NCBI GenBank assembly: GCA_900708905.1
Contig: CAADRB010000025.1
Span: forward strand, 1,513,061-1,577,060
Direction: 5' to 3'
DNA from: Hymenolepis diminuta
Lineage: Eukaryota; Platyhelminthes; Cestoda; Cyclophyllidea; Hymenolepididae
DNA: 64,000 bases
The notes under the pieces are model-generated. The model was not told the origin of the DNA. It did no database searches and was given only the letters and a program-made list of their open reading frames with translations. This document shows, one piece after another, positions 24,728 to 36,800 of this stretch; within the stretch, counting starts at the first letter, position 1; every line of letters begins with the position of its first letter. Position numbers and translations under genes: made by a program.

Positions 24728-24859
24728 GTCAACAGAGTTTTTCTTTATGATGAAAATAAAACTGACAGCTCGTGTTAACTGCAGTGTGGCAGATGCAGGA
24801 AAGATGGCCAATGAAAATATGATATCGTTCTACGCACCGTGATCGCGCACTGCAATCAG

Positions 24860-24922
24860 ATTGGTAGTCATTTTACAGTCCCTTCGGATTGGCTAAAATT
24901 TCTACACTGAGTATGTGATTGG
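24860..24922 (-). promoter_or_regulatory. Cluster of three inverted CCAAT boxes
   Basis: ATTGG on the + strand at 24860-24864, 24888-24892 and 24918-24922, i.e. CCAAT on the minus strand. They lie about 130-195 bases upstream of the minus-strand ATG at 24727. Spacing and orientation fit an NF-Y-type promoter for that gene, but the motif is short and the call is inference. Confidence 0.35.
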
Positions 24923-26616
24923 CTAGCTCATTAATTCGGGATTCATTAGGTAAAGCAAATTTTAAATTAAGAAATGTAACATAAAGATATCAAATACATT
25001 TATATCTTGTCTCTAAAACAACATGCTGTTAAAAATAGGCATATTATTAATAATCTTTTTTGATTTATCTTTTTCTTTGAAACCTCTTACTTTGAATTCT
25101 TCAATTCAAGTTTTCAGTAATCTAAACAGCTAAAACAGTACCAGGCTCAAAAATTTGGGAGTAAGGCCTGTCACTAGGGTAATTCTGTTTTACTATTAAG
25201 TTTTGGAATTTGTGATTATTTTTGAGACTAATAAGCTTATAACATCTGGATACTGAAAAATGGGATCAACATTTACAAATTCTTTGGTAAGCAACTCGGG
25301 AATGAAATAACCACCCCTACTACTTAAAAATAGTCAACAGATGGATGGCAGAATGTGAACTTCTCTTTCAGGGGTCTCTGATTTCCTCTTTGAGTGTGTT
25401 TAGATGATCCGTTCCCTAAGGAAAGTTGGGAAACATGATCAGATGCAAATTTTCGATTTCATAAGCTAAAAGCAGTCTTTATTAGCGATGATTTTCACTT
25501 CACTTGCTATTTTCAACTTTTAATAAATTTACTGACAAATCGACTTTACTGACTGACCCTTGTTGACCTAAAATATATGCAATGAAGTGGAACAAGGGAT
25601 ATCCGCTTAAATCATTTATTATTCCATTCGAAGAGCATCTGATTATATAACAGTGGGGGAATAGAAACTACAAAACATGTTCCTTGATTTAAAGGAAATA
25701 TAAAATTGTAATAAAATAGACAAGTTTTTCATCACTAATGGCAAGAAAAGCATTTTCTCTAAATTTTCATAGTGATCGAACTTCAGTGACTTTATTTCTC
25801 GATTACAAATAGGGATTTGCTCTCATGAAATATTTATGCTAATGTGAATGACTGAAATTCCCAAATTGAAAATGAAATTTTTAAGGAAGTTATCACAACA
25901 TTTATTAAAATTATATTCCTTCATATTTTGTCAAAATGGCATGAGTTAATAATATAAGGCATTACTAATTATCAGATCCTCTGCCAAGTACTCGAATCGA
26001 ACGAAGTCGGCAAAATAAATTTACGTTGTAAAGAAGAATATATATGAAAATCTCAAAATCCACTTACTTCTACTTTTGTCGGGAAGGCTTCAAATATCGT
26101 TTAATTTAAATAAGAAAAGGACGAAAGAAATATTCGTTTTTTACTATGACCATTAAATCAAATATGCATTTATATCAGATGGGATAGATCGTGTTGCCTT
26201 CAGTATTACGGGTCTTAGAAATAGCAAGAAAACTATATTGAATCCTAATTGTCAAATAATCATAAATTATATCAGAGCTTTAAGCAACCCAAACATTGCG
26301 TATTATCTCTTTATATGATTGAAGTAAAAAATGATTACACCAAATATGATTTAAGCCATTACAGCTGACAGATATGAAAATAGTATAGTCTTTTAGAATA
26401 GTCTGGCAATGAAGTCAAATTTCCGATCAAGATCTATAAATGATTAGCTGTATATTTTGAAGATTCATCATAGTGATTATTTTGACCAAATCAAAATTGC
26501 ACCAGACTTATATGTCATCAAAAAATGAACAGATATTTGAAAAAAAATGCATCCAGTCTCGTAATAAAATTATGTGAACCGGAACCACACAGGTGGATTA
26601 AGTAAAGTCACTTACT

Positions 26617-26815
26617 AGGTTTGTATACGAAACATTCCTTCGCTAGACGTTAGTCATATCTCACCGTCAATGTCTCGGCGTGATGACTGACATCTGTTTG
26701 AGTACATATGTGCAAACACTCACACGCAACTTATGGATATTAGAGTCAAGATCTTATCGTCAATTAACCAATTTTGATCGATAGGTGCTGATTACATCGG
26801 CTGTCTGTGGCAAGT
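26617..26815 (+). repeat. Dispersed repeat A, copy 2
   Basis: Partner of 1278-1490, same strand, with a small deletion in the middle. The left edge AGGTTTGTATAC and the TGTCTCGGCGTGAT block are conserved; the right end is looser. Confidence 0.6.
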
Positions 26816-26999
26816 TTCTTTATCACTGAATTATATATTCTAAGTGAACTTCTATGATTAGCTCTTCAATACCTAGGTTTCCTAAGTAATTGCACTTGTT
26901 GCATCTATATGTCGACCAGGCCTACTAATTAGAATAGGATGCGTCGTAATATTGGGAAGTTCTAATTTGTCCCCGTTTCACAACCGTGGTGCAGAGAAA

Positions 27000-27112
27000 T
27001 CCTTCCGAATAAAAGGGATTTAAAGAAGTAATATTAAAAGGCGGGAAATAAAGGACCTTAAATAAAAGAATCAATTTGGAAAAAACATTGTTTTTCTTAT
27101 ACGTAATATAAG
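27000..27112 (+). repeat. Dispersed repeat B, copy 3
   Basis: Shows CGAATAAAAGGG, TATTAAAAGGCGGGAAAT and TTTTTCTTATACGTAAT in the order seen at 55-150 and 490-600. It lies about 200 bases after repeat A copy 2; near 1.3 kb the order is B then A, so A and B are probably independent. Confidence 0.5.
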
Positions 27113-27850
27113 CCATGTTGAAATGACTGGACTTAAATTGAAAATAAAAATCATCCAGCGAAATATGAGTTATGCTAATTCGTGTTAATTAACTATTATT
27201 CATTTAGCATTAAAGTATCTCCTAATTTTAAATATTTTAATTTCGTTAAGGTTATTAGTTCCTGAGCCTAAAGTTGGATGTAAGTGCTATATTGCTGTGG
27301 GATATTAGTTTGTCAGGATAGATGTTTGATATTTAGTGGACATCAACCAATTTAATTATTTAAATTAAATAAGTGATATATGAGTTTTGAATAAAGCACC
27401 CCAATAGTTTGATATTAAGAGTTCTAGGTCGGAATATTCGAAATATATCTTCAAAAAGTTTTTAATAGTTTAGCCAAACTGCAAAGGTTTGATATTGTTA
27501 GGCTGTTGTTGAAAACGTGATTGTATCGGTAATTAAAATGTTTTAATAGATTTTATATACTTTTTTATGATAATAAATAAGCTAAAATGATTAGTAATTA
27601 ATCAGTTTTAGTTGAAGCGACAATTCAGATAACTGAGATAACACATACTGTAATCCGGGATTTCTTTAAGGAAAAGTAGTAATAAATTGTATTAACTGAA
27701 TTCTAAACTTCGAAATAAAGATGTTTTTGTAAATATCGGTACGTAAAGTTTGGTCTTTCGGCGTTAACTGTTTCTAACCTAATACTAATACAGTTTTCGT
27801 AACACTACTCATAATATCTGGGCGGCATCATTGTGATCCTTAGTTTTCCG

Positions 27851-30800
27851 ATGCTTGTAGAAAATTTGATGACGAAATCTAAACCGATTTCGAGGGGAGC
27901 AATACCGTCCATCTGTCCGGAAAGTCTAGATCTCTTCACTCTCGAGCCTTTTAATTCACTGGCATTTCTCGATCCCCTCATTGACGGGGAGGGAATTCAA
28001 CTTCAGAAAACTCAGCCACCAATTTCCTTCCCAGATCTTTCACTCCCTTTAGTGTCCTTCGATGCTCATGTTCCTCGAAACTACGATACCGGAGAATGCG
28101 AGGAAGGTAAGCTGTTATTGACCTAATAATGCTATAGTTTTTATTAGTATGATAATAAATATAAATATTTTTAATGTTATTTATTTCTGTTCTTAACTTT
28201 TCGGAACTGTGTAATATTATTTTATTCGATATATTTATTAAATTACTCGTTTTATCACCCTACTGTGATGAGGTTTGGATGGCTTAATTTCGTTTTATTT
28301 CGCAACCGTCTACTCTTTACATGTGCTTCACAAAGTTAGCTCTTTTTAGTGACCGTTTATCTAATTTTATTACCGCTGAAGGTAATCGGGGTTAATGATA
28401 ATGTAATGGTTAATATTTAAATTTCTTACATCGTTCTTTTTGCACCTGAACACCTTTTTTCCACTGAATGAAGATATCTCCATCACATTTTACCGTGAGA
28501 TTTTTATATTCGCGATAGGAAATATTTTTCTACTAGTAATTTGGTGTTTAATTCTCTTAGCATGTGATTATTTCCCATGGAAAGCAAAAAAATGTTCGCA
28601 GCCTCTAATCATGAGGGAATATCCAAGCATATGGGAAGGGTAAGATAGATCAGCTTTTCTAAAGGGAAGTAGGACTGAAAGGGAGAGAATCATTATAACC
28701 CTACCTCATCGAAGTCAAATGCATTTTCATTTTACAGTTTGATGTGGCTAGTCTCACCATCATCTTCATATAGAAATTCTAGTTGACAAGATTTCATTTT
28801 TTTACATGCTCGCAGTGGCTCCCATCTACTGGGCAAATGAGTCTACCAGTCAACAGATAATCTTTCGGTTTGATGTAGTCAATCCACCAGTGCCTTCTCA
28901 TCTCATTCACATTTGCAAAGAATCTGTGACATCGAGGATCCTCACATATCATTTCTCCCTTATGCACACCTTTCAGTTGATAATGCAAGAAATAGAATTC
29001 TTTGTAGCATTCATCATCCGAATTTCGCCTTCCTTCTCGCCAAACACTCTTTTAGCATCCGCTTGAAGTTGCCTTAACCAACTCTTTGCGTACGTATTTA
29101 GAGTAACGAATTTTTACATATGGGATTTCTCCTAACTTTTTGGACAGATATGTATATATCTGTTTAATCTTAGTCTGTGTGGTTGTCTTCTGTCATGATT
29201 TTATAGCAGGTAAACATTCGATATATCTTCATTTTAGGTGATGTCGATTGTACCTGTTCCGGAAACATTTTTACAACGGATGGACAAGACAAAAACTCCT
29301 CATCTACAGCATTCGCAGTTGACGACATCATAAACTCACTTTCTACTGCCTGGCACGATGAAGGAAATCAAATGGACTTAGGTGAAACCTTCTTCAATCC
29401 TCCTTTACAATCTCCAGAAATTGCATTCGCCAGATATACTTCACTCTGTTCGGAAGCTTATCTTTCTGTTAGCGCCGATAACAAATCATCCGATTCTGTA
29501 TCCAAAGAGATGAAATTGTCGGACGAAAGTGGGGAGGAACAGGAAGTAGATGTGGGTGTGGAAGGAGGAAAAATGGATCCAGAGACTCAAGCCACACTGG
29601 GGATGAGATTACGTCAATCAAAGAATCTCGAAACAAAAACTTATGCTGTTCTTGTGGGTGGCGCTACTTATTTAATTTCAGTATTGATGTAAAATGTAAT
29701 AAGTTTTTTTACGCAGGAGTCAGCTAAGGAGAAACTACCACCACTTAAAGAACTAGTACCGGATCCTGCTTTTGAATGGCCTTTTGAGTTGGACACGTTT
29801 CAGAAACAGGCTATTGTCTGTTTGGAAAATAATCTATCAGTTCTTGTGGCTGCACATACATCAGCTGGTAAAACAGTTGTAGCTGAATACGCCTGTGCAA
29901 TGTGTAAACGTCGTGGTTCTCGCGCTATTTATACCAGTCCTATCAAAGCTCTCTCTAATCAGAAATTCAGAGATTTTCGACACACATTTGGGGAGGACGT
30001 TGGTCTCTTGACAGGTGACATCAAAGTGGCTCCCAAATCAAGTATCCTTGTCATGACAACTGAGATCCTTCACAATATGCTTTGTAACTCTGCTGACACT
30101 ATCCGCGACCTTGAGGTTGTTATAATGGATGAGGTAAGTAATCAATTTGTTCCATTTTTTAACCTCGCTATCGCCATTGTAATGACAATTTACGGTGTTT
30201 TTTTTCAGGTGCACTATATGAATGATAAAGAAAGAGGCCATATTTGGGAACAGCTAATGATTTTGTTGCCGCAGTATGTAATTCTCGTGCTTTTGAGTGC
30301 AACTTTACCCAATGCGATGGAGTTTGCTGATTGGTTGGGTCGGATTCGTGGTGGAACGACGATTCATGTGTGTCAGACCGATAAGAGACCGGTGCCGCTG
30401 GAACATTATTTGTATACTGGATGTGATACTGCTACGAGGGAGAATACATACTTGGTGGTGGATAAGGATAGTCAGTTCAGCCATGAAGGTATGTTCAAGT
30501 TTATTTCATCCCTGTTAGATCCTCGGATATAATCCCATGCTAAAATGGGATAATTTGTATGCATACATTATCATCATTTCTTTCTTTCGATTTAGAAAGA
30601 TGTCATAAAAATCCATTGTCAACATGAACAGTTTGAAGACGGTAAATTAGCACTAATCCTGTCAGCAAAGCTACCTTAAGGTCCCGAACAAACTAAGTTT
30701 AGAGATATCTCCCTACCGAATTGATGATCTTCCTAAAGGTCTACACAAATCCGTGTTCCACTTTGGCTGCTACGATCTGTTTCTGGTTCGTTAGCTGGTA

Positions 30801-33800
30801 CAATTTGGTGAACCTACTGTCAATTAATAATTGTTTTCACTCGATTACGTTGCCGTATCGTGGTTATTACTTTTGGTTAAATGTATAATGGAGCACAAAT
30901 AATGCAGGTTAATTGCTTTAGAATAAAACAGAGAAATCGAATGACTGATCAACCGCATTCATGTATTTAAATGATTTTTCGGGCAAGAACTTTCAGAGCA
31001 TATTCACAGTGTAATGAATGATCAAATTTACCAGAAATCGATACGTACACACATTTGCTCCCAAGTTTACGAATAGTCGAGACTGCTTAATCATGAAGTC
31101 ATATTTACCATAATGGGACATTTTGCTCGTTATTTTAGGTTACTCAGAAGCCACAGCATCGCTGATCAAACCGAAGAAGGTCACCAATAAGACCAATGTC
31201 TCTACTGGACCCGCAACTTCTGATGATGTCAAAGAAATTGCCCGCAAAGAGGCTAAAAAGAAACCCAGGTCCCAATACACAGGAGGTAAAGTCAGTACTC
31301 CTGGTCGTCATAACTACATGCCAAAGGGGGATACAGATGCTTACGACCGCAGCATGAAGACCGCTACTACCATATGGGTAGGATTGATAAGAATGCTGAA
31401 AGAACACGAGCTCATGCCTGTCATTGTATTCTGCTTCTCTCGGGCCAAAATTAATAATCTTGTCCAGAGTCTAGAATCAGTCGATTTACTCAATAAATGT
31501 AAATTGATAAATTAATTGCGACTTACACATAATTAGTAGCATGCTATATAAATGGATTCCTATTTTAGTGGAGAAAAATGAAGTGATGACATTCCTTCGT
31601 GCTGCCGTTGGATCGCGTCTGAGGGGTTCGGACAAGCTTTTGGCCCAAGTACTTCTTGTCCGATCGCTGGCTCTCCGAGGTATTGCCATCCATCATGCTG
31701 GTATGCTGCCACTCCTAAAAGAGGTAACCACTTTAGTTTCGACGGGTTAATTTTTTGCACCATGACTGGTTAAGCTAATTTGTTTCTTCTGCTTACTCTT
31801 ATGTAGGCTGTTGAGATGTTATTCCAACGTGGATTGGTACGAATCCTTTTTGCAACAGAAACTTTTGCAATGGGAGTTAATATGCCGGCTCGGTGTGTCA
31901 TTTTCACTTCACTTCAGAAACACGATGGAACTCGACGTCGACTTCTCACAGCAGGTAAGATCTAACCAATCATTATCTTCTCATAATACCCGCAAAGGGT
32001 CGAATAATTAGTAAACTAAGATATATAGTAGTGGGGAGGAGGCGGGGTGAGGGGAGGGAGGGAAGTGCAGTGAACATGTAGAATATGAGATCATTAGCTG
32101 TTTTACGATAGAGACTACAATATTTAGTCGATTCCGATCGAGATATGGGTCGTATAGTAGATGTGACTTAATTTAATATGCCTTTCATTTATGAATTCTT
32201 GGGAAAAACGAAGGTTTAAGGCAGAGAATTCATCTTTATGATGTCGCTTACATCCAGCACAGTTTGTTCTCAGCTGAAAATCTACATAGTTTCTCAAGTA
32301 TTGGCATTGCGTATTCTCCCGTACTCTGTCCGTGTTCTTGTTTTAAGATAATTTCTGTTAATATTATTACTCATGGTAAAGCAAATAGTTCCAATTTGTG
32401 ATCATTGGAAAACCTCTTAATGTGGAGAATAATCAAATTGTCCTATAACGAGTAAAGGAAGAAGCAACGAAAAAAAAAGAGCAAAGTCAGGTTACCAAAA
32501 GAATTTTACTTCATTTGAAATCTGGATTTATCGAGTGGTACAGCATTTATTATGTCCCATAGTTTCAAAGTTGAACTTTCAGAGTTTGATCTCTGGGTTC
32601 CAGAGTGAATTTATACCCTCGATAATTTGAGCCAGCTGACGATTTAACTGACTGTCGATCATGCTGAACAGCTAGTTGATACAAGTCTAGAGATTTTTAA
32701 TAGCAGTTCTACCTCAACTTCTAACACATTCTTCTTATCTTTTTACGGGTCTTTCCTATGTCTCAGCGATCTACGCGACAAAAGCAACAAGGAAAATAAA
32801 AAAAACCGATTTTATTCATTTCTTTAATAGAAAACGAAGTCTGAATTCATAATACTTTGAGTTTAACCACACAGGCGAAACCCTCAAGATAATGTGCAAA
32901 GTTTCATTTAATTACCTTTTTTCCAATTTCGGATCAACCTCCCTACTAGGTTTCTTGCCAAGATCCTTTGGTGTTAATCATTTTAGTAAAAAATCCCCCA
33001 TACTAACCACAATTATTAAATGAAATACTGATAGAACCCTGTATCATATACCCGTTAAAGGAGTATTATTTCTAATTGTATCTTTGCCCCTCGTAGGTGA
33101 GTACACTCAAATGGCCGGTCGTGCGGGTAGACGAGGTCTAGACACCACCGGAACTGTGATCATCATGGCCAACAACTGTGAAAACAGTATGATGCCCACT
33201 GACCTTCAAATCCAACAAATGCTTCTCGGCCAGGCTACCAAACTCTCCTCTCGCTTCAAAATAACCTATTCCATGATCCTCTACCTCCATCGAGGTGAAC
33301 TCCAATCTCCCCAAGAACTCATCCGACAGTCCTTCATGCACGCCGGAGATCTGCGTTTCGAGTTGGCAAGGAAACGTCAGGTTGGTCTCCTGAAGGAGCT
33401 CATCCAATCCTCCGTGATTGACAATAACACCTCCGGAGTGGTCCCGAGGTTAACTAAAACTGGTCCTGTTGTCAGTATTCCCGGGAGTCAGGAGACTAAA
33501 AGGTGCTTTTCTGTGGATACACGGTGTCCTGCTTACCCGCTCGATTCGGAAGAAGCTTCTAAGGCCCTGTGTACTGACCAGATGGCTGGTTTCTATATGG
33601 TGAGTTTGTTATGAGTTATCGTACATTAAGGGATTAATATTAACAACATCAAGGTCGTCTTTGGATTTAAAGAATAAAATTTAATATATAATAATTTATT
33701 AGAAGTTAGACTAGCGGATGTAAAATTGTTTTATCTTGAATTTAGAACTCGTTTGATATTTGCTTCAAATTTGAGGAAACAAGTCCCTTCACTCGCCTAA

Positions 33801-36800
33801 ATTCGACTTCGGAGAAATCTCCCAGTTTTCACTTGCCAAGGATTGAAGGTGGCTCCCACGCCCCTGTCTTTTGCATGTTCTGAAGTAGGAATTCGTCGGA
33901 AATCGTTGGTTTTGTAGAATTTTGCTCACAATTTTCGGCGAATATTTTCATGAAGTTAGTCACAGAATTTTACAGGTCGTGCACAACTATTTCTAACCGG
34001 GTTTCAACAGCTGAAAAATTGAAATTAATTCGGTCGAATTCTTCATCTTGATTTGTTCTAACTATGATTTCATTTATGCTTTTTCGGTTCTTATCGATGT
34101 GTGCACCGGTGGAGCAGCGTTTACCACGCTCACCCGCGAAGTCAGAGGTCACGGGTTCAATGTCCACCGGTGCACATCCAGTGAGTAACACGCTGGTTAC
34201 GTTCGCCTAATAAAATGTGATGGCGAAATTCGAATTTCTCATTAGAGAGGTCCCGTAAAATTACCCCTCTATTCAATATAAGTGTTAGAAAACTCTTTCC
34301 TAAAATGATTATAAACCCGGACCGGGATAAAAGGTTGCAAATATGTTATGGAATTAACAATAAGATACTCTTATTTTGTGACTAATTTCACAGAATTTTT
34401 TTTTCTTTTGCAGGCCTGTCATTACTGGCGAGATATGTCGATGGCTTGTGCAAAGATGGCAGGTGATCAACCCTCATCAATGCTTGAGAAAGTTTTCTGT
34501 CCGGGGCGGGTAGTGCAATTACAACTCTCCACGGAATCGCTTCGGGCTTCCGCACAGTGTATGTCTGCGGCTCCATTCTCGCCTTACGCTGGAAACAAGT
34601 GTATTCCTAATTGGAGCACAATGGGTGTTGTGTTAGAAGTTAAAAAGGCGGTCGGTTGGGTGATGGTATGTTCTACTTTATTTATTCTCCATATCTTGTC
34701 CTTTAATGTATATAATCAGGGGAGTATTGGTCGAATTGAAGTGTTACGCAAGTGATTCCAAATCAAAGAGAAGATCGTGGGTCGTGTATTTATATGTACG
34801 CAGTGCCTTTATACCTATGGCGTAGCGTTCAAAATACGCGTCTGTCAAATCAGAGGTCATGGGTTTTATGTTCCTCGTTGGACATCCAGTGAATCAAATG
34901 ATCAATGGTAACGGTTAATTCTGGTTAGTGTATGTGAGAGAATGCGTGATTCCCATTAGGATTTCTATTCCTCTGATCAGGATAAGTGTTGAGAAATGCT
35001 TCCTCTTTATGGTCGAAAAAATTATGAATTGAATGGGAGTTGCCCAGTTATCGTGTTGGTTGGCTGGTGAAGGAAATTGTGCAAAGTGGGTGGATCGCCA
35101 CTACTGGACCAATAGGCCAGAGGGGTGTTCATCAACGTGCGCCTTCGTGAAAGTTGTTACACATGGTAGGGTAAGACGGACAGTAAAGTGGTACAGTTTT
35201 CTCTAGCTGTCGCAAACCCAAGAGAGAAAAGACAGAGTATCGCCAGACCTGGAGGTAGCTAAATTGCTCCATGAAATATTAAAGGTTAGAATCACAGGGT
35301 AAATGTAACGTACTACTCAGTAAGATCCAGGGTGATCACGTCTTGACTATATCATATATTGGTATATTCTGACAAGTTATAATTTTAGTGTTAGGCACAA
35401 ATGCCTTACTAGGATTAATGGAGAAGTTAGCGGGAATGTCAGGCAAAGGGGTTTTACTTTTTTCCACAATCTGGAAGTATGGGAGCTCTAGTAAATATCA
35501 GGAAAACATTCACTCGGCGCCTCGTAAAATCAGGGAAAATGAGACTGAGAGTAAATGGCGAGCTGACGCACGACTGTATCATTAAGGCTTGTTAAAGAAA
35601 ATTTTCTTTTATATTTTGAAGCTTGATTTTCTGTTTTCCTCAACTACTCTTTGTAAATTTAAGGTCACGCCCCGTAATCCATATTATGTATGAATACTTG
35701 CTTGATACTACTGAGTTGCAATTTTTAAAATTAACTTGACTGCTCTGAAGCTGTGCCCATAAGTTCTAGATGCTATAAGCTCTACTCTTTTTTCTGAATT
35801 GATGCTTCCTTCTGTATGCTTTCTATTTCCCTAATGTATATTCAAAACTGGTCCTTGCAGCGTACAGTCAAAAAATGTGAAAGAATATGATATAACGCGG
35901 AGAAGTTATGTGGATCTACTCCTCATTAATGATAAAATAGATAGAATTTCGGAAGTTGGATACCGTAGCAGGAACTACATACAGAAGACTAAGAAATAAC
36001 ACGTATTGATTTTGTCACATCGATCGAGTCTAATTATTATAGAAGTGCATCCTTACTTTATGGAAAGCTGAAACTGAACGAGAAAACCAAGAATGTCCCA
36101 TCAATTTAAGTTATAATTTCCCTTGGTATCCATTCGTTCTTAACACTTGCGATATTTGAGGGCAATAAGCTCATTTAGTGCATATTTTGTCTAATATTAA
36201 AGGTTTACGTTTATGTGAGCTTTCATAAGGGCACATTTCGTAAAGTACATATAATTTGCTTGGAGTAGTTTTGTAGTTTATATCAGTTATTACAGTCTTG
36301 CTCTTGCCTGGGCTTTCAGCTATCATAGTTAATAAAAGGCCAGACTGTCTAGACAACATTCTTCCTTTTTTCTCTCCAGCTCAATTTGGTAACATGGCAG
36401 CTGCCTCCTTCACCAATTGCTGACTGCTCGAAGAAAATCGGGGCAACACTGGAGGAAGAGGATATCCTTTGTGAAGATGAATTGGCCGACCTCGGTTTTA
36501 CTCCCTTTCCGCCTGCATTGATGCCAGAATACTGCCCCGAAGTAAGTATATCTCCGCTGCCATCATTGTAACCAATAAAAAAAGCTCCTAAGCCCATTGA
36601 TGCCGGTGTTAACAACTAGGTATCCTATAGTGCTCTTACGAATATTTGTAATTTACCATCCCTCTTCTTGACTGTGGTGGACCTTTCAGATCTATCTCAT
36701 GACCCCGGGCTTAACAGACGTGCATAATAAATGCCTCCGCTAACGTAAATAATGATATCTACATCTGTTAACATAAAACTGTGTACTAGTGCACGTCTGT

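Larger units (their letters stand above)
24930..27850. other. Intergenic AT-rich region with repeats A and B
   Basis: No gene seen. Holds one copy each of repeat A (26617-26815) and repeat B (27000-27112). The right end is the presumed promoter region of the SKI2 helicase gene; no clear core promoter element stands out. Confidence 0.5.

Noticed and set aside
34098..34180. Possible functional tRNA gene
   Set aside because: The pairing is longer than an acceptor stem, no proper 5 bp anticodon stem with 7-base loop can be drawn, and the sequence recurs as a dispersed, decayed repeat.
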